Both the position numbers and the translations under genes were made by a program. This document shows, one piece after another, positions 34,667 to 42,903 of a stretch of 64,000 nucleotides of DNA; position 1 is the stretch's first letter, and every line of letters starts with the position of its first letter. The notes below the pieces were generated by a model that was given only the letters and a program-made list of their open reading frames with translations, did no database searches and was not told the origin of the DNA. The stretch covers positions 1,940,001-2,004,000 of the forward strand of contig NZ_CP097269.1 in assembly GCF_028473645.1 (NCBI RefSeq), in the 5' to 3' direction. The stretch is from Acidovorax sp. GBBC 1281 (GTDB taxonomy: Bacteria; Pseudomonadota; Gammaproteobacteria; Burkholderiales; Burkholderiaceae_C).

Positions 34667-37365
34667 GCTTGTCGACGCCGCAGATCAAGGCGCAGCTGGA
34701 GCGTGTGCTGGACAGCGACCCGACCGCGCAAGCCGTTGCCATCCGCGCCACGGCGAAGCAGGTCTGGCCGGAGACGGTCAGCCCTCACGGGAAGCAGTTT
34801 TCGCTACGGTGGTGCGAGTCGTCGCTGGCCATCCGGGAGGCCCTGTGCGAACTGGAACAGTTCGACCCTTTGACGTCTGGCATGGTGGTGATCACACCTT
34901 TGGCGACGCACGAAGTGGCGGAGGACATCGCAGCCAGACTGGCCCGCGCTCGGGTGTTCCAGCCAGAAGGCTGGGACATCGTCCGCTTGATGTTCCAGGG
35001 CAAGGATGTCGATGCGCGCTTGAGCCGCTTCGCCTGGATGCCACAGGCATTGATCGACGGTGCGGCGCAGGGCGACTACCAGCCCGTGGCCAATGGCTTT
35101 TTGGATCTGGAAACCGCCTGGCGCGAAGTGCTGACGCGGTTTGTCGGGATCGAAGTCGCCCGGCCAGACGCGATGACGCTGCTGGCTTGGTCGATGTCGC
35201 CGGATGCTGACCCTCGATTGGGGCCTTTGCCAGCGGCAATGCGCTCGGCCATCTTGGCCTGGCTGGCCGAGAGCGCTGGTGTGGCTGGCGCCATGGCGCT
35301 GGGTTGCGTCGAGGCTGGCCGCACAGGCGACGCCTTGCCCTTGGGCCTAGTCAGCGGCGTGATCTTCGCCGCTGATGGTGAAGGGCAGTCCGCGCTGGGC
35401 CAGGCCGCGATCCGCCTGGAACGGTTTGTAAACGACAGGCATGTGGGCGTGAAGGAAGGCCGCGAATGGGCCGCTGCTGCAGAGCAGGTGGTTCGTAGCT
35501 TGGGCTTGGAAGCTTGCCGAGCCGCCTTGGACCGAGCTGACGCCTTGTTGCGGGATCTCCGTATTTCGGAGTTTGCGCAGTTGAGCGATGTGCTGCCGTC
35601 GGCGCTGGATCAGCGGCTTACTGATTTCGCCTTGGCGCTGAGTGCCCATGCGACAGAGCCGAACGAAGCCAACCTCCAGCAGGTGGAGCTGCAAGCCGAT
35701 CGTGCGCTGAAGCACACACTGATGAATGATCAGCGGCCGCGGATGGAACGTGTCGAGATGGCACGACGTTTGGCACGCTGGCTGCTCAGCCCAATGGTCT
35801 CCGGGGCCTCGCTGCCCGATTCAGTGGAGTGGCAAGCTGATCAGGGAGCCTACGTTGATTGGGCTCGCTTCCGGCTGATCGGCGGCGATGAGCTGACCGA
35901 GTTGTCGGATGCATATGCGGCGTGCCGCCGGGCTGCCATTGCGCGCCGCGACAGTTTTGCCAAGCCTTTTGCCCAGGCCCTGGTGCAATGGAACGCGCAG
36001 GCCTCTGCGAGTCCAGGGCGAGTTGTCCCGCTTGAGCAGGTGTTGGATCGCGTGGTGGCTCCGATTGCAACGGCGCAGCCCGTGCTGTTGTTGGTGATGG
36101 ATGGATTGAGCAACAGCATCTTCCGTGAGCTGTTCGCGCGGGCTGCCAGTTATGGATGGGCCGAGCTCGTGCCCACGTCGCAGGGCAAGCCCTTTGTCGG
36201 CCTCGCCGCAGTACCCACGATCACCGAGGTGAGCCGGACGAGCTTGCTATGCGGGCGACTGACCACGGGCGCGCAAGCGCAAGAGAGGCCGGGCTTTGCA
36301 ACGCACGCGGCGTTGATGGCAACCAGCCGAGCAGAGCACGCGCCCAAACTCTTCCACAAGGGCGACTTGGCCGATGCAGGGAGTCTGGCTCCGGAAGTAC
36401 GCGCAGCGATCGCCAACCAGAAGCAGCAGGTTGTAGGCGTGGTCTACAACGCCGTGGACGATCATCTCAGCGGGCCGGATCAACTCAACCAGCGTTGGTC
36501 GCTGGAGGATCTGCGCCTGCTTCTGCCCTTGTTGCGCGAGGCTCGCGAAGCCCGGCGCGTGGTGATCATCACGGCTGACCATGGTCATCTGCTGGAGGAT
36601 GGGACTACGCAGATTCCCGGCGGCGAAAGTGATCGTTGGCGATTGGGCCGCACTGCCGCATCGCCGCAAGAGTTGGTGATCAGCGGTGGTCGCGTAGTCA
36701 CCAGTGATGGCTCCAATACGGTGGTTTGTCTGTGGGGTGAAAGCAGCCGATATGCAGGCCGCAAGAACGGGTACCACGGCGGCCTGTCACCCCAAGAGCT
36801 GACCGTGCCACTGAGCATTTTTGCCCCGCTGGGTACCAGCTTGGCGGGCTGGAGTCCAGCGCCGCCGAACCAGCCGGAGTGGTGGGAGCTGCCACCGATT
36901 CTGCAGTCCAAGAAGCCGGCGGTCGCAGCAGCGTCACCACAAACCAAACCCGCCCGTAAGAAGCCGGTCCTGACCGAGGCACAGCCGGGCCTCTTCGCTC
37001 CCGTCGATTTGCCGGCTCCTGTTGTTGATGCGGTGACGCAGGATTGGATTGGCGGCCTGCTGACCAGTCCAATCTATGCGTCTCAGCGCCAATTGGCGGC
37101 GCGCGTCGCTTTGCCGGACGACAAGATGAGGCTGCTGCTGGAGGCGCTGGCTGAGCGTGGCGGGAAGTTGTCTCGGACGGCTCTGGCGAACAGGCTGGCT
37201 CTGGCCGAGGTCCGCATGGGCGGATTGCTGAGCGCAGTGCGCCGAATGCTGAACGTGGACCAAGCAGCGGTTCTGACCGTCGATGAGGCGGCTGGATCGG
37301 TTGACCTCAACATCACCTTGCTGCAACAGCAGTTCAAGTTGCCCAAGCAAGGAGGCTCGCGATGA
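34663..37365 (+). CDS. pglZ: BREX type 2 phosphatase-like PglZ
   Basis: A 900-residue protein of the alkaline phosphatase superfamily. The metal-binding strand LLLVMDGLSNSIFRELF has Asp480, and the second metal site IITADHGHLLEDG has Asp639, His640 and His642. The N-terminal 450 residues are helical and specific to BREX PglZ. A C-terminal extension (about 770-900) carries short helices that could be a winged helix (MRLLLEALAERGGKLSRTALANRL). PglZ is the signature BREX protein; its substrate is not settled. It overlaps both neighbours by 4 bp. Confidence 0.92.
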   Translation: MSLSTPQIKAQLERVLDSDPTAQAVAIRATAKQVWPETVSPHGKQFSLRWCESSLAIREALCELEQFDPLTSGMVVITPLATHEVAEDIAARLARARVFQPEGWDIVRLMFQGKDVDARLSRFAWMPQALIDGAAQGDYQPVANGFLDLETAWREVLTRFVGIEVARPDAMTLLAWSMSPDADPRLGPLPAAMRSAILAWLAESAGVAGAMALGCVEAGRTGDALPLGLVSGVIFAADGEGQSALGQAAIRLERFVNDRHVGVKEGREWAAAAEQVVRSLGLEACRAALDRADALLRDLRISEFAQLSDVLPSALDQRLTDFALALSAHATEPNEANLQQVELQADRALKHTLMNDQRPRMERVEMARRLARWLLSPMVSGASLPDSVEWQADQGAYVDWARFRLIGGDELTELSDAYAACRRAAIARRDSFAKPFAQALVQWNAQASASPGRVVPLEQVLDRVVAPIATAQPVLLLVMDGLSNSIFRELFARAASYGWAELVPTSQGKPFVGLAAVPTITEVSRTSLLCGRLTTGAQAQERPGFATHAALMATSRAEHAPKLFHKGDLADAGSLAPEVRAAIANQKQQVVGVVYNAVDDHLSGPDQLNQRWSLEDLRLLLPLLREAREARRVVIITADHGHLLEDGTTQIPGGESDRWRLGRTAASPQELVISGGRVVTSDGSNTVVCLWGESSRYAGRKNGYHGGLSPQELTVPLSIFAPLGTSLAGWSPAPPNQPEWWELPPILQSKKPAVAAASPQTKPARKKPVLTEAQPGLFAPVDLPAPVVDAVTQDWIGGLLTSPIYASQRQLAARVALPDDKMRLLLEALAERGGKLSRTALANRLALAEVRMGGLLSAVRRMLNVDQAAVLTVDEAAGSVDLNITLLQQQFKLPKQGGSR

Positions 37366-38672
37366 TCAGTCCAGCCCGCAGAGAAGACATCGTCAGCGCG
37401 CTGCGCAGGGGCACTGTTCCAAGCAGTGGCCTGGATGCGCTGGCAGTCGGCATTGAGACCTTTGCGCCCACACTCAGTGAAGAGTTGGATGCGGTGGCAT
37501 CCGGCCGTGGTGGCTTCAAGGCTGTCCGTGGTGAGTACGGCACCGGAAAGACCTTCTTCGGGCGATGGCTGCAGGAGCGTGCGCGCTCCAAGGGCTTTGC
37601 CGCGACCGAGGTCCAGATCAACGAGACCGAGACCCCGTTACACCGATTGGAGACGGTCTACAGGCGGCTTGTTGAGCACCTGGGCACGGCTGACATGGCC
37701 AGCGGCGCATTCAGGAGTGTGATCGACGGCTGGTTCTACGCGTTGGAGCAGGATGTGTTGGCCGATCCTTCGGTAGACCCTGACGATGCGCAAGGACTGC
37801 TGCAGAGAGCGGATGCGCTCATGGAGGCACGCCTCAGCGTCATCAGCAAGACGGCGCCGGCGTTCTCGGCGGTGCTGCGCACCTATCGGCAGGCCCTTGC
37901 CAACAACGATGGCATGCTGGCCGAGGGCCTGATCAGTTGGCTGGCCGGCCAGCCCAACGTGGCGGCCAGCGTGAAGCGTGCCGCCGGGATCAAGGGGGAT
38001 CTGGATCACTTCGGGGCCAGCAACTTTCTGGTCGGCCTGCTTACGATCTTGCGTGACAGCGGGTTCCCCGGTCTCGTGATGGTGCTGGATGAGGTGGAGA
38101 CCTTGCAGCGCATGCGCACCGACACGCGCGAGAAGGGGCTCAACGCCCTGCGGCAGTGGATCGATGAGATCGACGCGGGCCGGTATCCCGGGCTGTATCT
38201 GGTCGTCACGGGTACGCCAGCATTCTTTGACGGCCCGCAAGGTGTGCAACGGTTGGCGCCGTTGGCCCAACGGCTCCATGTGGACTTTGGGACAGACCGG
38301 CGTTTCGACAACCCTCGTGCTGTCCAGATCCGCTTGGCGCCGTTTGACCACAGCGCGCTGCTTTCGGTGGGGCGTCGTGTGCGAGACATCTACGCAGACG
38401 GCCGAGATCACGAGCAGCGCCTGCGGTCTGTTGTCGACGACGGCTATTTGGACACCTTGGCCCGAGCCGTGGCTGGTGGTCTGGGGGGCAAGGTGGGTGT
38501 GGCGCCTCGCTTGTTCCTGAAGAAGCTGGTCGCAGACGTCCTGGATCGCGTGGACTTGCACGCGGACTTCGATCCGCGTCAGCACTATTCCTTGACGATT
38601 GCCGAAACCGAGATGTCTGCTTCTGAGCGGGCTGCGGCTAGCGCGAACTCCGTGGACGACATCGAGCTGTGA
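37362..38672 (+). CDS. brxD: BREX system ATP-binding protein BrxD
   Basis: A 436-residue AAA/ORC-like ATPase. Walker A is GEYGTGKT at 57-64 and Walker B is LVMVLDEVETLQRM with Asp243-Glu244. The start ARREDIVSALRRGTVPSSGLDALAVG is characteristic of BrxD (BREX_BrxD). BrxD is found in BREX types 2 and 5-like loci together with brxHI, which follows here. The start overlaps pglZ by 4 bp and the end overlaps brxHI by 4 bp (GTGA). Confidence 0.9.
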   Translation: MISPARREDIVSALRRGTVPSSGLDALAVGIETFAPTLSEELDAVASGRGGFKAVRGEYGTGKTFFGRWLQERARSKGFAATEVQINETETPLHRLETVYRRLVEHLGTADMASGAFRSVIDGWFYALEQDVLADPSVDPDDAQGLLQRADALMEARLSVISKTAPAFSAVLRTYRQALANNDGMLAEGLISWLAGQPNVAASVKRAAGIKGDLDHFGASNFLVGLLTILRDSGFPGLVMVLDEVETLQRMRTDTREKGLNALRQWIDEIDAGRYPGLYLVVTGTPAFFDGPQGVQRLAPLAQRLHVDFGTDRRFDNPRAVQIRLAPFDHSALLSVGRRVRDIYADGRDHEQRLRSVVDDGYLDTLARAVAGGLGGKVGVAPRLFLKKLVADVLDRVDLHADFDPRQHYSLTIAETEMSASERAAASANSVDDIEL

Positions 38673-40765
38673 CCGAATTCGAGCAGCTGCACCCCTCGCT
38701 TCAATACCACGTGGTCAACACTTTGGGCTGGAGCACGCTGCGCCCCACGCAGTTGGCGGCAATTCCGCCGATTCATGCTGGGGAGCACTGCCTGCTGTTG
38801 GCACCTACCGCAGGGGGGAAGACCGAGGCTGCAGCTATTCCTATTCTGTCCAGAATGCTGAAGGAGTCCTGGCCAGGAACCAGTGTCCTGTACATCTGCC
38901 CCATCAAAGCGCTGCTGAACAACCTTGAGCACCGGCTGACTCACTACGCTGGGCTCGTCGGACGTACGGTGGACGTCTGGCACGGTGACGTGTCGCAGTC
39001 CCGCAAGAAGAAGGCACTGAAAGAAGCGCCCGACATTCTTTTGACGACTCCGGAATCGATCGAAGCGATGCTGATCTCCGTCCGCGTGGACCGCCCTACC
39101 TGGTTCGGCAATCTGCGCGCCGTCGTCGTGGACGAATTGCATGCCTTCGCCGCAGATGACCGTGGCTGGCACATGAGGTCAGTGCTTCAGCGGCTGGAGC
39201 ACTATCTGCCGCAACCGATTCAGCGCATCGGTCTTTCTGCGACGGTGAGCAACCCGCAAGAGCTGCTGGAATGGTTTGCTCCGGTCGGAGCGCGACAGGT
39301 GGTGGGCAGCGCCGCCGTAGGCACCGAAGCCGATGTCACCATCGATCACGTCGGCAGCCTCGAAAACGCAGCGACGGTGATCTCGCGCCTTCACCGCGGT
39401 GAGAAGCGGCTGGTGTTTTGCGACTCGCGCAGCAGCGCGGAGCAGTTGAGCAGCATGCTGCGCGCCAAGGACGTGCGGACCTTCGTGAGCCATGCGTCAT
39501 TGAGCGCGTCCGAGCGTCGGCAAGCAGAGGCGGCCTTTGGTGAGGAGAAGGATTGCGTGATCGTCGCGACGTCGACGCTCGAGCTGGGCATCGATGTCGG
39601 GGATCTGGACCGCGTGCTTCAGATCGACTCACCATCCACCGTATCGTCGTTTCTGCAGCGCATGGGACGTACGGGTCGGCGGTCGGGTAGCTTGCGGAAT
39701 TGCCTGTTCCTGACGACGAACCAAGATGCTTTTATGTTGGCTCTGGGCGTCACACACCTGTGGTCGCAGGCCTGGGTGGAAGCAGCCCGCCCACCCGAGG
39801 AGCCCTGGCCAATCGTAGGGCAACAGATTCTCGTCGCCACGCTGGAGCGTGGCGAATGGCCGGCGAGCGAGGTCGTGTCACTCTTAGCCCGCTGCTTCCC
39901 CGAACTACCCGTCGAGGGCTTCAGGTCGATGGTGAACCACATGGTTCAGCAAGGCTACCTGGACATGGATGAAGGCCTGGTGCGTGTCGGCCCGGAGACG
40001 GAGCGCGAGTTCGGCCGTGGCCATTACCGTGATCTGCTGGCTTCCTTCAGCGGCGCTCAACTCCTGACGGGTCGGTGCGGCAGCGCCGAGGTGGGGTACA
40101 TCGACCCGACGGTTCTGACGGGCGACGAGCCGCAGCGGCTTCTGCTTCTGGCCGGCCGTAGTTGGCTGGTGAAGGAGATCGAATGGGGCAAGAAAGTCGT
40201 TTGGCTGGAGCCTGCGAAAGAGGGCGGCAAGGCCAGATGGATGGGCGGCGCACGCAGCCTGAGTCGCCAGGTCTGCCAGGGTATTCGAGCTGCGCTGGTG
40301 GGAGGTGCACCGACTGCAGTCCATCTTTCGCAGCGCGGAAAGATTGAGCTGGCCGCCTTGCAGGAAGAGCTGGCCTTGTCCCCTGATACGCACTTCATGT
40401 CCAGGACCGAGGGCAGCCTGATGCGCACGTGGACTTTTGCCGGCACGAAGCAGAACCGGACATATGCGCGAGCCGCCGCCAATGGAGGGGGGCGCATCAA
40501 GTTTGATGCGCTGAGCGTTCAGGCTCCGGCGGCAGCGTTGTTGCCCGAGGGGGATGGTGACATGGATGTCCAACTAACCGATGAAGAATTGGCGGCGTTT
40601 GCCGAGGGAGTCAAGTTCGCATCGTGCGTCCCGTCTGCGTTACTTTGCAGAACGATTGTTGCTCGCATGTTTGTGCTCTTCGGCGAGCCTGCGCTGAATT
40701 ACAAGTTGCGCAGTTCGCGAGTGATGATTGGATGTGCAATTGGCAAAGATGATGATTCGCCTTGA
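38669..40765 (+). CDS. brxHI: BREX type 2 helicase BrxHI
   Basis: A 698-residue Lhr-like superfamily 2 helicase starting at GTG 38669. Motif I is APTAGGKTE at 45-53, motif Ia region ICPIKALLNNLEHR, motif II VVVDELHAF with Asp155, motif III GLSATVSNP, and motif VI QRMGRTGRRSG. The C-terminal 250 residues are outside the helicase core. With pglW, pglX, pglY, pglZ and brxD it completes the BREX type 2 gene set. It ends just before a different cassette, with only 24 bp to the next ATG, so read-through is likely. Confidence 0.9.
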   Translation: MTEFEQLHPSLQYHVVNTLGWSTLRPTQLAAIPPIHAGEHCLLLAPTAGGKTEAAAIPILSRMLKESWPGTSVLYICPIKALLNNLEHRLTHYAGLVGRTVDVWHGDVSQSRKKKALKEAPDILLTTPESIEAMLISVRVDRPTWFGNLRAVVVDELHAFAADDRGWHMRSVLQRLEHYLPQPIQRIGLSATVSNPQELLEWFAPVGARQVVGSAAVGTEADVTIDHVGSLENAATVISRLHRGEKRLVFCDSRSSAEQLSSMLRAKDVRTFVSHASLSASERRQAEAAFGEEKDCVIVATSTLELGIDVGDLDRVLQIDSPSTVSSFLQRMGRTGRRSGSLRNCLFLTTNQDAFMLALGVTHLWSQAWVEAARPPEEPWPIVGQQILVATLERGEWPASEVVSLLARCFPELPVEGFRSMVNHMVQQGYLDMDEGLVRVGPETEREFGRGHYRDLLASFSGAQLLTGRCGSAEVGYIDPTVLTGDEPQRLLLLAGRSWLVKEIEWGKKVVWLEPAKEGGKARWMGGARSLSRQVCQGIRAALVGGAPTAVHLSQRGKIELAALQEELALSPDTHFMSRTEGSLMRTWTFAGTKQNRTYARAAANGGGRIKFDALSVQAPAAALLPEGDGDMDVQLTDEELAAFAEGVKFASCVPSALLCRTIVARMFVLFGEPALNYKLRSSRVMIGCAIGKDDDSP

Positions 40766-40789
40766 AAAGTCAGCGTGAAACGAGGGTCC

Positions 40790-41872
40790 ATGATTCGACT
40801 CCAGAAAACCGTTACTCTAATGCTGCCCTTCCGGCGCTATCCTCTGCGTCTATCGCATCGCCTACTTACAAGTCTTGGCGGCGTGTCGCGCTTTATGCTG
40901 AGGGCGCTGGAGGCAGGCTTAACGATGGGCCAACTCGCCGAGGTCACAGGCCTGTCTGACACCACTCTGGTGCAACAGTTGAATTTCCTCGCGCAACACC
41001 ATTTCGTGCAGATCGACCCTGACGATCTACAAGCCACGGCGAAGCTGAGCGAGCGAGGTCGTCGGATGATCGAGGTAGAGCGGCTGCTGCAACGAGGAGA
41101 GCAGTCCATCTGGCTGGACGCCTTTACTCTGAAGCGCCACGCCGTCCACCTGATGGCAAGCCCCGACCCTGAGCATCTGCTGCCAGATCCCGCCGGCCGA
41201 GACTTTAGTCCGTACACAGTGGCAGTTGTGCCAGTCCGGGCACGCAGTTACCATGCCTTCGATGAAGTCGGCCGACTGCGCACGCTGCTGAGTACGGACG
41301 TGTTGGCTGAGCTGTTAGTGGCCTTTTGGCCCGATGCCAGCGATCTAATCACCGAAGAGATCGATCACTGGGAATACGTCCTTGGCCGGCAAGGAAGCCA
41401 GGGCCTGGACTATCTGTCCATTACTTTCGAGCAGGGCACGCTAGCCCTCGATAGCCGCGCGGACCCGCAGAACGCTTCGTTGCCTACGGTCCTGCTGCCC
41501 TTGCTCGATCTGACGACGCGCTTTAGCCGCGTGGAAGGCTTTCCCTGGCAGGTCACGGTGCCGGCACCCGTCCGGAAGGTTATCGAAATGGTCAGCCTCT
41601 GCGCGGTGCCGGGGCTCGCAGAGCACCCGGTGGCTGAGGCAGTGTTTTCTGGCGAGGCTATCGTCCTGCCAGCCTCTCTAGAGGACGGGCAGCCCGAACA
41701 AATAGGCATCACGCAGTTGCCACCTGGCCTATCCGCCAAACTCGGTGTCCGGCACTTTCAGGTTCCGTGCCATATCGACCAGGCGGCCTTCCAATACCAA
41801 TTGCACGCACAGAAGGGTGTTCAGGTCCTCTCTTCTCAGCACCGATCAGCTAAAGCGGAGGCCTTTGCATGA
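40790..41872 (+). CDS. Winged-helix protein, first gene of an unassigned four-gene cassette
   Basis: A 360-residue protein from the ATG at 40790, which has CGAGGG 3-8 nt upstream; a GTG at 40775 is in frame but lacks a better ribosome site. Residues 30-95 look like a winged helix: SRFMLRALEAGLTMGQLAEVTGLSDTTLVQQLNFLAQHHFVQID followed by a basic wing-like helix. The other 260 residues are mixed alpha/beta with no domain I recognise (YTVAVVPVRARSYHAFDEVGRLRTLL, then ITEEIDHWEYVLG). Its end overlaps the next gene by 4 bp (ATGA). It may be a sensor or DNA-binding subunit of the cassette; that is inference. Confidence 0.7.
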   Translation: MIRLQKTVTLMLPFRRYPLRLSHRLLTSLGGVSRFMLRALEAGLTMGQLAEVTGLSDTTLVQQLNFLAQHHFVQIDPDDLQATAKLSERGRRMIEVERLLQRGEQSIWLDAFTLKRHAVHLMASPDPEHLLPDPAGRDFSPYTVAVVPVRARSYHAFDEVGRLRTLLSTDVLAELLVAFWPDASDLITEEIDHWEYVLGRQGSQGLDYLSITFEQGTLALDSRADPQNASLPTVLLPLLDLTTRFSRVEGFPWQVTVPAPVRKVIEMVSLCAVPGLAEHPVAEAVFSGEAIVLPASLEDGQPEQIGITQLPPGLSAKLGVRHFQVPCHIDQAAFQYQLHAQKGVQVLSSQHRSAKAEAFA

Positions 41873-42411
41873 TCGCGGTGGATGTCTTTGCCGACCTCTA
41901 CGGATGGGACGACAGGGATCGTGCGCGCGGACATCGAGTGGCAGATGCGAGCAAGGCGCTTTACAAAATGGCCAGGGGCGGTGCAACTGCGGCCGGACCG
42001 GTGATTTTCGTCGAAGCAGCGCTAGCAGTGCTGGATGCGATCGGAGCCTATGCTCGTTACCGTCAGGCCCAGGAAGTGACCCTCCAGCTGGAAGTGGAGT
42101 GCAACACGTTGCGCCAGATGTTGGCGGAATTGCACAAGCAGTTGCGGATCGAGCTTCTGGTGGCTGATCAACAATCCGAAAGTAGGTTGAAAGCTTTGCA
42201 TCGGCGCTTACAGCAACAGGAGCTGACTATTGAGATTAGTGAAGCGCAGTTCATTGCGCTCTGTAGGCAAGTCAAGGCGCTGGGGCAAGTAGTTGCCAAG
42301 CAGCGTCTGAATGCACCGCCAAACTGTGTGACCCTCTTGCAATTGGAGAAGACTTATTACCATCTGGTAGATAGTCAGTTGCAGGCAGCGATGAATTTCG
42401 TAAAAGAGTGA
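41869..42411 (+). CDS. Small protein with one hydrophobic segment and a coiled coil
   Basis: A 180-residue protein, second in the cassette. A Gly/Ala-rich hydrophobic segment (GGATAAGPVIFVEAALAVLDAIGAY, about residues 37-60) may enter the membrane. A long heptad-like helix follows (VTLQLEVECNTLRQMLAELHKQLRIELL and on to about residue 130). No family recognised. The start overlaps the upstream gene, so the two are coupled. Confidence 0.6.
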   Translation: MIAVDVFADLYGWDDRDRARGHRVADASKALYKMARGGATAAGPVIFVEAALAVLDAIGAYARYRQAQEVTLQLEVECNTLRQMLAELHKQLRIELLVADQQSESRLKALHRRLQQQELTIEISEAQFIALCRQVKALGQVVAKQRLNAPPNCVTLLQLEKTYYHLVDSQLQAAMNFVKE

Positions 42412-42444
42412 TTCAACCCAGAAAAGTTTTAGGAGAGATACGTC

Positions 42445-42891
42445 ATGAAGAAACCTGTGCCGAAGCACGATCCGAAGAAAAAGGGAGAAGCCAGTACCCC
42501 GTGGAATGACAAAACCGTCGGCAAGGTGTTGGACGTTGCAAAGCAGGGTATGTCCTCCATCGAAAGCCTCGCCGATTTGGGTAAAGAGGTCCAGCGAACC
42601 AAGCAGATAGAGATAAAAGCAACTGTCCAGATCACACAGGCTGTAGAAAAGACAGAGCAAACGCGCATCAACGCTGACCGTCAGATCGCTGACATTCATC
42701 GCAGTCATTTCAAAGATCGGATGGAGCACGAGCGTGAGATGCAGCGATTGAATAACCAAGCGACCAACGATGCGGCACTGATTCGCCAGCGCGACCGTGT
42801 TCTGGACAAGCTGCTGGACAACCCTGGAGACGAGACGCCTCAATTGGCGGACAGCCTGCGCGTGCTGCTACCTAACGGCGATCAGCAGTAA
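42445..42891 (+). CDS. Small charged coiled-coil protein
   Basis: A 148-residue hydrophilic protein with a Lys-rich start (MKKPVPKHDPKKKGEAS) and a predicted long helix from about residue 40 to 125 (KEVQRTKQIEIKATVQITQAVEKTEQ, then HFKDRMEHEREMQRLNNQ). TAGGAGAG lies 8 nt before the ATG. It is the third gene of the cassette, 12 bp before the helicase. Function unknown; it could be a structural or adaptor partner of the helicase. Confidence 0.6.
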   Translation: MKKPVPKHDPKKKGEASTPWNDKTVGKVLDVAKQGMSSIESLADLGKEVQRTKQIEIKATVQITQAVEKTEQTRINADRQIADIHRSHFKDRMEHEREMQRLNNQATNDAALIRQRDRVLDKLLDNPGDETPQLADSLRVLLPNGDQQ

Positions 42892-42903
42892 GGCAATTCG
42901 GTC

